Positions 33,601-42,288 of a stretch of DNA of 64,000 bases are shown in pieces. How positions within the stretch are numbered: position 1 is the first letter of the stretch; each line of letters opens with the position of its first letter. The position numbers were made by a program, and so were the translations under genes. The notes beneath the pieces were generated by a model. It searched no databases. It had not been told where the DNA came from and was given only the letters and a program-made list of their open reading frames with translations. Origin of the DNA: Sordariomycetes sp. S80-01Y (lineage: Eukaryota > Ascomycota > Sordariomycetes); contig JAXQJY010000031.1 in assembly GCA_037042185.1 (NCBI GenBank), positions 1,364,001 through 1,428,000 of the forward strand, read 5' to 3'.

Positions 33601-36417
33601 TTGGGAAAGGAGGACTGGCACAACGCCATCAACCAAGGTCTTGAGCTCCCTCATGTATAGACCCTCGTCGTCGGCAAACTCTTTCAGTAATTCTTCGGTT
33701 GAAACGTGGTCAACCTGGCCCCTTGTCTTCCGCAAACTCGGCCTTGATCGAGTACACTTGATCGTCTCAGGGATACTTGCATTATCTGGCAGCGACAAGA
33801 CCGAAACTAGATCAGAGTGTTTTGTAAGTCGTCGCTTGAGGCCTGGCTCCTGGCTCCTCTTGGACCTGGCTCTCGAAAGCTCACTATCCTTCGAAATGGT
33901 CGTCGACTGAGTCAAAGTGCTATTTGAAGCGGAGGAGGATGTAAGGTCCGAATCAATGGCACTAGAGCTCTCCTCCGACATGATCGTCGATAGCTCGTGG
34001 TGTCCATTCGTCGGAGGTCGCATCCGCGGTCCAGCCATTCGAGGCACTGGCTCCGCTGACTCTGTCGAACTGCTGGTGAGCTCAGAGCCAGTGACCGTCT
34101 CGTCGTACGTATAGCCAGAGCGGGTCTCATAGCCCGACAAGGTGTGCTCGTCGGAGAACTCGTCATCTTCGTATCGGGTTTCCTGACTTTGGTAGTTGAA
34201 CGATGGGCTGCGCTGCACAGACTCTCCCTGAAAAGCCTCCTTGAGCATGCCCAAGAATGGCCGCTTGCCAGATTTCGTAGGAGTCGAGGTACTCCTAACG
34301 GCTCGACTCCTCCTCAGGCCACCAGACTCGGGGGTCTTAGGTTTAGATGTCGAACCAGATTTGGGCGTGGCTTCGGTTGTTTCGGTGGATGGGACGGACA
34401 GATCTTCGCTAAGAATGGATGCGGATCGCCATTGAGAGCTCTGGCCACTAGTCTTTGTCTCGTGCGACGACTTGCGTCGCACCGTCTCTTTCCGACGGGG
34501 CGTTTCGGGAGTCGTCTGCTTGGGAGGCTGAGGAGACTTTGAGCTCCTTTCCTCTCTTCTAGGCTCCGAGGCCTGGTGCTTGGGACCCTCAGGAGTTGCA
34601 CCCTTTCCTGCGTCAGGATTTGAGTCTTTGCGCTCTCTCTTTGGAGTTTTCTTGTCTTCTGAGCCCTCGTCCTTGTCCTCGACGAAAGGATCAACAGTCT
34701 GTGTCAGCCACTTCTCGATGCTAGGCGGGTTCTGGGAGGCAGCTGGTCGTGGTGGCTCGTTTATCTCCCCGATGATCTTCTTGCCGCCCTCGACAACCTT
34801 CTTGAATACGCCGTTCATCCCCTTCAGGCTAGTATCCCTGGCTGGCTTGGCCATCGGCTTCGGCCTACTACGCGCAGGGCCATTCAGAGGAAGATCAAGC
34901 TCACTGAACGCAGAATGACCCCAAGGGATATCACCAGGCAAATCAGCGACAGACTTGTTTGCCAGGCTAGATGAAATGTCGGAACCCAGCACCTGCGAGC
35001 GGGCGATACTATCATCGATCCAGGATGCGTCGTCCTTGGCTTTAAAGACACCGGGGTGGTAGCTCTTGGGTCTTTCCTTGCCAGATGGACGTTTTATCGG
35101 CCCTTTGCGTTTGGTAGGCGTGCTAAGAGCCGATTCCGGCTCCTCGATGACGCGGATGCAATCTGATTCGGTGCTTGCCGTGGTTTGGGTTATGCCAGTA
35201 GACGCAGATAGCTCGGTCGGTTCCTCGAGGACTTCAATCTTCTCCGACTCCGGAGGCGCGTTAAATGAAGACTCTGACGGTAGAGTTCTTGCTCTGTGTC
35301 GCGGCGGATCCGGTTCAGTCGAAACGGTGATATCTGTCGACACAGCGCTTGCATCCTCTTGTACGTCTGAGTTGATTGGCGTGACCCTGATTCCATCATC
35401 ATCCAACTTCTTTTTCCTCACAGCCCTGACCCTTATGCCATCATCAGGAGCGCCCCGCTGTCTAGGCCGCAAGCTCTGGCGCGCCGTAGCCTGACTTGAG
35501 CTCCCCTCACTCCTCGCATCTGCGCTCCCTTCCCTTGACTTCGAGCTGCGATAACTCCTTGGTGGGGTCGTTTCCGGAACCTCAACTTTATCCGCCCAAG
35601 CTTTGACTCTGCTGCTGACGTTCGGGTTCGCAGCAGTCTGCATCGTGAAGTTCTTTGGTAACCGCGCACCACCAGATGGGCTCCTCCGTCCGCTCGGTGA
35701 TCGTCGAGCATGTCGGGGCGAGACCTTTCTTCCTACGGGGCTCTTGCGGCCGGCTCGTGTCTTCATCCAGTGTTCGTCGCTCACGACTCTCTTTTTAGGT
35801 GGTGGCACTGACCCAGACTCATCGCCGTCAGTGTTTTCAGCTGAGCCGGCCCCAGGCTGCTTGACCACTGGCGGCTTCAGCTTTAGCCCGTTCTTCCTCT
35901 TCTTCCTCATCTTGATACGTATCCTGTCCTCCTCTGTCACGCTCTGAATCTCATCCCCGTCAAACGCCAAATCCGTCGGCTCAGTCGCCGCATCATCTGG
36001 ATGGCCATCTGCGATCACGGCCGCATTGCTCTTCTGCCACGCCTTCACACGGTCGCGCACACCGCCCGGTGGCTGAACTCTCTTGACGGCATTAGCGCGC
36101 ATCTCCTGCCGCAGCTCTGCTTTGACGGCTTCCACAGAGGCGGATTTGCGACGTTGTCGTTCAGCGGCTAGGCGGGCTGGTGAAGGACGACCTAGAAGGA
36201 AGTCCGCGAGAAGGGTTGGAGGCTCGATTTTCGCGTGTGACTTGGAGCGCTGGCGTTGTTGGAAGGCGGGTGCGCTTCTGGGCTCGGCCGTGGGGGAATT
36301 GCGCGTAGGAGTGGAGGGAGCATCATGTTGGCTGTCGGATGTGCTATCCTTCTTATTGTCGTTTGTGCTGGTTGAATCGGGCGACACGTCACTGTCGGGG
36401 GCATCGTTGGGCGGCAT
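30658..36417 (-). CDS. 1,919-residue disordered protein with DH/PH-like core
   Basis: A very large single-exon open frame. Residues 1-900 are low complexity: many Ser/Pro/Lys/Arg, Thr-Pro sites and repeated KTPE-like patterns. Residues about 905-1110 resemble a Dbl-homology (RhoGEF) fold: STEELLKEFADDEGLYMRELKTLVDGVVPVLL, later KRPLIRIKHMVKFIECV, the sort of helix that ends DH domains, then LRNFRDLQDK. A PH-like beta-rich region follows at about 1125-1255 (FSLYLEHSNGQRLECQVELVH, AYLLFPPIP, MVVMVRGWHNDRQWHELL). Another low-complexity stretch leads to a second folded part (about 1540-1690, WSDKGAWKDV, LEAYAFN-like) and a C-terminal beta-rich part (about 1785-1919, IRIRLHLLVSAAKWEDFG, CSLQIRRPPPGW). 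If the DH call is right, it activates a Rho-family GTPase in polarity or the cytoskeleton. Such proteins are often labelled with splicing-coactivator names because of the SR-rich N-terminus, which I do not support. A 70 bp intron sits just before the ATG. Confidence 0.8.
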   Translation of the reverse strand: MPPNDAPDSDVSPDSTSTNDNKKDSTSDSQHDAPSTPTRNSPTAEPRSAPAFQQRQRSKSHAKIEPPTLLADFLLGRPSPARLAAERQRRKSASVEAVKAELRQEMRANAVKRVQPPGGVRDRVKAWQKSNAAVIADGHPDDAATEPTDLAFDGDEIQSVTEEDRIRIKMRKKRKNGLKLKPPVVKQPGAGSAENTDGDESGSVPPPKKRVVSDEHWMKTRAGRKSPVGRKVSPRHARRSPSGRRSPSGGARLPKNFTMQTAANPNVSSRVKAWADKVEVPETTPPRSYRSSKSREGSADARSEGSSSQATARQSLRPRQRGAPDDGIRVRAVRKKKLDDDGIRVTPINSDVQEDASAVSTDITVSTEPDPPRHRARTLPSESSFNAPPESEKIEVLEEPTELSASTGITQTTASTESDCIRVIEEPESALSTPTKRKGPIKRPSGKERPKSYHPGVFKAKDDASWIDDSIARSQVLGSDISSSLANKSVADLPGDIPWGHSAFSELDLPLNGPARSRPKPMAKPARDTSLKGMNGVFKKVVEGGKKIIGEINEPPRPAASQNPPSIEKWLTQTVDPFVEDKDEGSEDKKTPKRERKDSNPDAGKGATPEGPKHQASEPRREERSSKSPQPPKQTTPETPRRKETVRRKSSHETKTSGQSSQWRSASILSEDLSVPSTETTEATPKSGSTSKPKTPESGGLRRSRAVRSTSTPTKSGKRPFLGMLKEAFQGESVQRSPSFNYQSQETRYEDDEFSDEHTLSGYETRSGYTYDETVTGSELTSSSTESAEPVPRMAGPRMRPPTNGHHELSTIMSEESSSAIDSDLTSSSASNSTLTQSTTISKDSELSRARSKRSQEPGLKRRLTKHSDLVSVLSLPDNASIPETIKCTRSRPSLRKTRGQVDHVSTEELLKEFADDEGLYMRELKTLVDGVVPVLLSQVVQDGHATELFGSTTEKKLDNLSKSVVGMGVALEKLRNAHRKAPHHDLRKLAHWAHGVVPVYNSYLNSWRLGFQDLIVNLAPAAGIPEDEDSLLNAMPRNENGDVIGADGERVDIAHLLKRPLIRIKHMVKFIECVDSMMPSEDTHELLRNFRDLQDKSRRRHREETARLADEDASNTDTTRSRDLRTLGAIDSVRINPNRQVNAKDVFSLYLEHSNGQRLECQVELVHRDSQKDPTDPGDLLIRESGDGGRAYLLFPPIPTADLSARTGDGNFDMVVMVRGWHNDRQWHELLTLTSNNEDQILDWLDILPLTPVPPREPEPSVIGGDEEEAAFSATPVDIPVGARSIRRKSRHESRHIPKDRDDLPSQRSPSTPKRSLPSRHSSKRPLPTTPPPIIHEEETNREKTPTQDDYLPREAQPDRSRPLHESMRPDPLRLKKSSPKYQRDDGAPPPPIHRTLSIGQSDEQDQQRQKPSLDPPEKLQSKDKVKRRTSSPLKHEYLPSDGSSASGVSGPSGSDTEGYSDDSDDEIESIDVPETEIGVSINAQEQKLPPMPAPVESVLDSECSLTPSNSASQAGVRKAEPEAEAVPNPEQPMQQDVTRYMASISRWSDKGAWKDVTSTPCAIIVQPGLIEAYAFNADLSQNQKPLLAMDLTPLVLIRQSTIVDLEIRSSVQTHCQLYESHGGGNFRFRCGNGPDCFSLYMSVHHARLNNQKFIQLENEARFRSFGERQQQQNDEDSSSRRRTWFGRKNSYRGSTRAPSTSHDGASTTPSSSVSASSFLKRLTVAGNMTFNLARSTVDKQSRPGSARNSLYSSSSGTPPRSPSMSLENSGHSSTPREFNSENIRIRLHLLVSAAKWEDFGNCSLQIRRPPPGWHQALRADHGLEKRITVTTLPRRESEKPKILLDAVLGSGCFQPMGSRGIVCGVWEEVKDGNGLVGAVPATGATGGMIKKWCFQCASVAEASWVLRLVHQEVMLRA

Positions 36418-36422
36418 GGTCC

Positions 36423-36492
36423 CTGTGCGCCAGCGTCGTCAGCTCAAGCTTCAACAGACAGGAAGCCAGGAAGCCGGGGATTGAAAGCTTAC
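36423..36492 (-). other. 5'-UTR intron of the 1,919-residue gene
   Basis: Read on the minus strand, a GTAAGC donor (at 36492), a GAGCTGACG branch region and a GCGCACAG acceptor (at 36423) flank a 70 bp intron that ends five bases before the start codon. The borders fit the other introns of the window. Confidence 0.6.
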
Positions 36493-38215
36493 CTCAAGAG
36501 GAGCATGCTGCGCGATGGTAGGATCTTGACTCGAATCTATCGCAGCATAGTCCTCTGAGAATTGCTGTTGCGCGCAGTACCAGACAAGTGCCCGAGAAGA
36601 CGGTGAAGCGCAAATGAAGCCCAGCCAAAGTCAGATATCTCGTCGTTGCTCAAGGTTGGGCAGTGGTGCAGCTCCGACGTTATCGATAGCGGGCGATGGT
36701 CCAACGCTTGTGCTAAATCTGCGGTTGCAATGAGCGGGAGGTGAGGGGGGGAAAGGATGAGGGTATCACAGAAGCTCGCAACGCAGCGTAGCGCACCGCC
36801 CGCAGCAGTTTTGACAGACTGACGCAAGGCTTGAGGTGCTGCTCGGTGTCTCGGGTCCTGCCCGGGTTGAGAGGTGAGTTGCTGCCACGGTAACGCCCCG
36901 CTCGACATAAACAAGTGGCGCCCAACTGGGTTTAGTACGAGATTGTGCATGGCACAAGGGCTGCATTGATCCCGGTCTTTTTAGTCGACGCAGCTCATCC
37001 AGCACGTAACTTAGCCTCATGAACAAGGATATTCCGTCGGGCAGATCGTGTGATCGGCCAATGGCAGGCTAGTATTAGGGCACTCCATGGAAGGGAGGTC
37101 TGGACTCGAGATATTGTTGTGATGTTGCACTCTGTTGGAGGAGGGGGGGAGGGAGCTACTGCGCGACATGTGATGCGGCTGGAGTGTTTGCAGCTACGAA
37201 GGTCACGACGCTGGTCTTCAATTCTTACTGCGCAGCTACTGACAGACATCGTCCGAGTTTTGGGTTGCTCGAGTGGTGCACAGGAGGTGGTGCTGGTCAC
37301 TGCAGGACCGAATATACGTGCTGAGTTCAATTTGCTGGTGCGGTGCGATGCAAGTCAGATGAGATGGGGAGGGACGCGCATCTGCGCCCAAAACAAGGAA
37401 ATCGCCCGGGCTATAACAATAACAGCAACAGCAAGCGTCGACGACGACGAGACATGGCAGGCCACGGTTGATATTACTTGGGAAGAATGATATCGCTCGC
37501 CTGCATGAATTTGAGTCAAGCAATATGCTTGTTAGACCAACTCCAAGCTTTGCGCGGCTGTCGCACATGTATCCGCACCACTCCCTTCTGTCCTGTCCTC
37601 ATCACTGCCGTCATGGAGTAATTACCTCTGCCCACAGAGCCCTCATCCTTTCGTTCCGCCCCAGCCGAGCTTTTCAACCACTCCTCGTCTCAAAAAGGCT
37701 CCTCGCACGGCATCCCCGAGGCTGACGCCTCCGGAGCCGAGAGCCCCTCGCTGATGGCTCACGGCGCGCACCCACCACTTTCTTGTCTCACATCTCACAT
37801 CCCCCGCCACCCAAAACTAAGACATCCGGGGTCCTCATGACCACACCAACCCCACCAGTGTGAATGCCAGTTGGGAGTCAACTGCGGTCGACATGGTGGA
37901 AATGGTGCAAATGCTCTCAAATGTCTAAATTCCGTGATCCTGATTGCTGTTACAACTGAAGAAGCTATCCTATGCAGGCCGCGGGAGAGACCACAGGCAC
38001 AATCGCAGTCAAGCCCTGCTCGACGTGGCGATGATGACGATGATGACGATGATGGTGAAAATGCTATTAACAAACTCCGAAGACATGCAATCCCATATGC
38101 GAACCAAATGTATCCCTAGTCAATCCCTCAAATTCACAAATAACGCCAGCCCATGCAACCGAACGCCGTCCATGCAACCGAACGCCATCCATGCAACCAC
38201 ACTCTCTGAGTACCA
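36493..38215. other. intergenic region, no gene recognised
   Basis: This holds the promoter of the 1,919-residue gene and the 3' flank of the 286-residue gene. A GATGAC-type simple repeat lies at 38030-38055 and a 19 bp tandem repeat at 38151-38198. No convincing coding frame was found. Confidence 0.55.
38151..38198. repeat. 19 bp tandem repeat, about 2.5 copies
   Basis: The unit CCATGCAACCGAACGCCRT starts at 38151, 38170 and 38189, the last copy being partial. It lies 18 bp beyond the stop codon of the minus-strand 286-residue gene, so probably in its 3' UTR. Confidence 0.75.
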
Positions 38216-39076
38216 TCAAGATATCTCTTTCGCAGGGAGGACAAACCTGACCATCTTCTTGGGCTTTGCAGCCTTCCGTCTCTTCTCCTTCTCAGTGTCC
38301 TGGTTCTTCGCCTCTTTCCCGTCGACTTCCACGGAAGCTCCCTTCTCGCTCATCATCTCTTCCTCAGTCTCCTCTTCGATGCTCCAGACATCTGGACTGG
38401 GTTCCCGCCATAAGTGCGTGGGCCGAGATCGAAGAGAAGAGGAGCGCGGCCGACCGCGTACATTACGGCCCCGGGGTGTAGGTGCCGGGAAGGAATGCGG
38501 CGATAACAGTGCGTTGGTGCTGCGGCCAAAGACAGGACTGTGTGTGCGAGACAAGCCATCGACGTGCATATCCTGGAAGGATGTGAGGCGGGAGTTTTGC
38601 GGAGACCAGCGAATATAGTCCTCCTCGTCCTCTTCGTCACCACTGGGCGAAGCCATGGAGACATCTGAGTCGCACTCGGGAGAGGATGGACGGTCCTTGC
38701 TTAGACCGTCGAGGTTTGATGGGCTAACGCTGCGAACCATCTCGGTGGGATGGTTCGGGTCCTCGATACCGGCGTCGAAATCCATTGAATAGTCTTCATC
38801 CTGATCTGTAGTTGGCGCGAGGAAGTATGTCAGAGGGTCCTCATCAATGTCCTGCAGTAAGGGCCGCGGCTCGTCTGGGTCTTTGCGAGGCACCCGTGAT
38901 TCAAGAAGCACCTGTGTCGGAGGCCACGAGTCTCGTCGGGATGCCATCTCGTTTTGGTACGACATTGTGTTGATAGGCATGTAATGAACCGTGTGTCGAC
39001 CCGCTGTTCCGTTCTGTGATCGGGTTGTAGTAGCGACGGGCTGGCGACGCCTCCGGTAATATTTGAAGAAAGCCAC
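38216..39076 (-). CDS. hypothetical charged protein, 286 residues
   Basis: I do not recognise this protein. It starts with a short basic stretch (FFKYYRRRRQ). It continues with a mixed polar region, an acidic segment at about 80-105 (DIDEDPLTYF, DQDEDYSMDFDAG), a second acidic patch (SGDEEDEEDYIRWSP, about 146-160), and a Ser/Arg/Pro-rich part. The end is basic and heptad-like (EKEKRRKAAKPKKMVRFVLP). It appears mostly disordered, without signal peptide or clear membrane helix. The N-terminal FFKYY preceding RRRR could be the remnant of a membrane segment encoded by an unseen upstream exon; the Met at 39076 opens the frame. It lies alone between two intergenic stretches. Confidence 0.6.
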   Translation of the reverse strand: MAFFKYYRRRRQPVATTTRSQNGTAGRHTVHYMPINTMSYQNEMASRRDSWPPTQVLLESRVPRKDPDEPRPLLQDIDEDPLTYFLAPTTDQDEDYSMDFDAGIEDPNHPTEMVRSVSPSNLDGLSKDRPSSPECDSDVSMASPSGDEEDEEDYIRWSPQNSRLTSFQDMHVDGLSRTHSPVFGRSTNALLSPHSFPAPTPRGRNVRGRPRSSSLRSRPTHLWREPSPDVWSIEEETEEEMMSEKGASVEVDGKEAKNQDTEKEKRRKAAKPKKMVRFVLPAKEIS

Positions 39077-41181
39077 AATGACGACTCCTAAGATAGAGTC
39101 TTCCCGCCGGGCCTACCGGCGCAACCAAGGGCTTTTTCAGCACAAAAGACCAATGCAGTGGCCCTTGCTGATGTCGACAAAGAGAGGTTGACACAAGGGA
39201 GGATATCGAGAACCAGCCAAGATGGCCATGGTGCCCAATATATAGCACTGGTCAGAATGTGATGGGGGACAGTCGCACACCCACAAAGCCTAGGACTTTT
39301 GGTTAAGATAAGGCGGTGTTCCAGTCATGCTGTGGAATGGCGATGCCTTGTCTCGTCTTGTGAGTGGGGGAGGGTGGTCATCAGCTGCCAAGCGGGGCAC
39401 GCCGAGTCCACGTGAAGTTGCCTCGTCACCTTGAACGGGGGGGGGCGAGTTGCGACTATACGACGCCATCAGTTTCTAAAGTAGCAATGCTGATTCTGCT
39501 GACAAGACCGAAAATGATCAGTTGCGCGCTAGGTGGGCAATACTTGGCTGTTTGCGGGCTGAAAGCTGATGCCAATGTTCTCAGCCCTGGCACTGGTCGT
39601 ATTGGCGGCAGCGCCGCTTCGCAAGTCCACTCGTAAGCTGAGACAGGTAGGGCACCACTTCGAGGCTGTCACAAAACCATATGACTCTGCACCAAGCGTG
39701 AGGCGGTGCTTGGAATGATCGCCAGCCCCATCGTCTTCGCGGCGTCTGGGTCATGCAGACTATCCCATGATTGCCATCCGAGAATCCCATCTGCATGATG
39801 CGCTTGCGGAATCGAAGAATTCTTGTTGGATCGGGATGGTTCCAGTTCACGATCCTGCATCTTGAGCCTCGAGATGCATGCCGTGTTCCTTGCAGGAGCT
39901 CATGCTGTTACACCCGAGTTCATTACCAAGACTGTAGATCCGGCCCGCCAAGGCCCGGTGTGTCCCTGTGGTCATCGGAGCCTAGTGTCGGGTGGCGTCC
40001 AGGCAAGATGAACTGCCTTGAGGCTACTGTTACGGACCTCGCGGGCCTGGATTGGGAGGCGAGTAATCTGAAATGTCGGGAAGGGTGGCAGCCTTGGTCC
40101 AAACCCGCCGCTCTGGGGAAGATCCAGAACAAACGGGGCGTCTGGTAAGGAAAGTAGTCCAGTGTCCCGGGCAACTCAGCAGCAGGCGGGCTATGTTGTC
40201 CATACTGTAGGATGCGACAGGAAGCACCATGTAGTTGCTCACGAGGCCACAGTTGGCTCAGGTTGGTAACGTCTCGCGCCTCTCCCGCAAGCTTCACACA
40301 TCCACGCTTTTCCGGTCGTGAAACTGGGTAAGGTCTCGCCCGGAGCTTCGACACCGAGATGACGAGCCAACCAAAAAACGAGCTCTGCCTCTCGAAAACG
40401 CGTGACAAGGAGGGTTAGGTCACGTTGCAGACGCGACTGCATCCGAGTTACATTCAGGCAACCAGTAGCGGTGGAGAGCCTGAGGACTCCTCGCAACTGC
40501 AATAGCAGTACATGACTCAAGCTTGGTAGGGCATTACAGTCTATCGCCTTACCTGCTGGAAACGCAAGGCTGCAGCCCCGTGGTAGAAACAGTCTGGTCT
40601 CTGGCATTCAAAAGGATTGCGTTTCAAGAGGGATTGCAGTCTATGCTACCTGTTGCTTGTCAGCCAAATGGGCTCAAAGCAAAACGAGATTGACTGACTT
40701 CTGGACGCCCCAGCTGTGGTGCTTGCCACGGCTAGCGGAATTCCGCTACAGATCAGTCCTAGAGATCTTTACCCACAGAAATAAAGAGTGTATCGGCCAT
40801 GAAAGACTGCGTAAGACTGGTGGTAGAGTGTTGCTTACCAGGGTCCAGCCACAGTCCAATGGCACTGTGTTCGCTGGCATCGAAACCCAGAGAGGCAATA
40901 CGACGAAGAGAATAGCGGGGGTGATCATTTACTTACATTGTTCATTCTAAAATGCCAACTCGAATGCCTTCAAAGACATGACTGGTTGATTGGGGCATCC
41001 ATAACTGACGCTGATGGCTTTGAGGTGACCTTGGCTTGGCTGTACGCCCAGCCACCTTCACATGGACTTAAGTACTACCTTACCGTAAGCGGCTGGGAGA
41101 AGTGAGTCAAATCACGTGACGTTTCGTGGGGTTCGCCTCTCGTTTCACCTCAGCGGCGACCAACGACGCCCTTCAGATCCC
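39077..41181. other. intergenic region, no gene recognised
   Basis: About 2.1 kb between the divergent 286-residue gene and the EEP enzyme gene. A short G-run is at 39439-39446. No open frame with protein-like composition was found. The right end carries promoter-like elements described separately. Confidence 0.55.
41103..41119. promoter_or_regulatory. AP-1/Gcn4-like TGAGTCA next to palindrome TCACGTGA
   Basis: TGAGTCA at 41103-41109 matches the bZIP (Gcn4/AP-1) consensus, and TCACGTGA at 41112-41119 contains the CACGTG E-box. Only two bases separate them, and they lie 63-79 bp before the chosen start codon of the EEP gene. A TACC-type element (TAAGTACTACCTTACC) lies at 41069-41084. Binding is inferred from consensus only. 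Confidence 0.45.
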
Positions 41182-42288
41182 ATGGCTGGCTCAGGCTTTG
41201 CAGCAAGAAGACGAGCCACTCGATCTTCCAGCGCGTTTCGCATCATTCTTCTTGCCTGCCTTGGATTCTGTCTGATCTTTGCGTGGCTGTCAGGTCGATC
41301 CTCGCATGCAACCAGCTCTAAACTTTTCGACACGTCAACCCGATCAACAAGCGTCGATACAATGACGCAAATTCCCATCGGACCAGGAGGCGACGAACCT
41401 GCTACTAAAGCGGACGCGACATCAGCCGCCGGAGAAGGGGCCGTGTCGATGCCGTTGCGCATCGTTTCCTACAATATTCGCTACGCAACCCAAACACCGG
41501 TCCTCGGCGAGCGTCCGTGGGACATTCGCTTCCCCAAGCTGTGCACCCAACTTCGCTTCGTCACCGCTGGCCAGCAATCGCCATTCATTTGTCTGCAGGA
41601 AGCCCTTTACTCCCAGGTCATCGACATCCAGGCCAATCTCGGACCTTCGTGGTCCCACATCGGAAGAGGTCGAGGGGAGGGCGAAACAGATGGCGAGTTC
41701 TCCCCGATATTCTACCGCTCAGATACTTGGTCGTGCGTTCGGAGCGAGACTCGATGGCTGAGCAAAACACCATGGAAGCCGAGCCAGGGATGGGATGCTG
41801 TTCTGAACCGCATCGTTACTATGGGAGAGTTCACTCACAAAGCGACCTCGACAAGAGTTGTTGTGATGAGCACTCATTTCGACCATATCGGCGTGAAAGC
41901 CAGGCAGCACAGCGCGGAGCTGTTGATTGAATTTGCCAAGGAATGGGGTCAAGGCAGCGAGATCCGGCCCTCTGTTGTACTGATTGGCGGCGACTTCAAC
42001 AGCACACCCGACGATGGTGCTTACAAGACCATGACCGCTTCTGGATCGGGAATGTCAGATTTGTCGAGCCTTTTGCCTTTGGAAAGACATTACGGGAACC
42101 ATTTAACGTACACGAGCTTTGGTGAGCCGACGGAGTGGCCGAAGCGGATCGACTTTCTGTTCATCCAGGAACCGAGAACTGCCGTCATCACTGACTTTGG
42201 CGTGCTTGCCAATAGCTTTGACGATCAGATCAGAATCTCAGACCACCGGCCTGTCGTTGCGGACTTGGAAATCATGCCATATTCTTAA
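41182..42288 (+). CDS. membrane-anchored endonuclease/exonuclease/phosphatase-family enzyme, 368 residues
   Basis: A Mg-dependent hydrolase of the EEP (DNase I-like) fold. Substrates in this superfamily range from nucleic acids to phosphoinositides and sphingomyelin, and this one cannot be assigned. The single exon opens at 41116, but the Met at 41182 is preferred: it gives a short basic head (ARRRATRSSS), then one hydrophobic helix (FRIILLACLGFCLIFAWLSG), the pattern of a type II membrane anchor. The catalytic domain (about 90-365) carries the EEP residues: Asn in VSYNIRY, Glu in CLQEA, the STHFDH strand, Asp and Asn in GGDFNS, and Asp-His in ISDHRPV. A Ser/Thr-rich linker separates the anchor and the domain, so the active site probably lies in the secretory lumen or outside the cell. 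The Met at 41362 would remove the anchor. Confidence 0.88.
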   Translation: MAGSGFAARRRATRSSSAFRIILLACLGFCLIFAWLSGRSSHATSSKLFDTSTRSTSVDTMTQIPIGPGGDEPATKADATSAAGEGAVSMPLRIVSYNIRYATQTPVLGERPWDIRFPKLCTQLRFVTAGQQSPFICLQEALYSQVIDIQANLGPSWSHIGRGRGEGETDGEFSPIFYRSDTWSCVRSETRWLSKTPWKPSQGWDAVLNRIVTMGEFTHKATSTRVVVMSTHFDHIGVKARQHSAELLIEFAKEWGQGSEIRPSVVLIGGDFNSTPDDGAYKTMTASGSGMSDLSSLLPLERHYGNHLTYTSFGEPTEWPKRIDFLFIQEPRTAVITDFGVLANSFDDQIRISDHRPVVADLEIMPYS

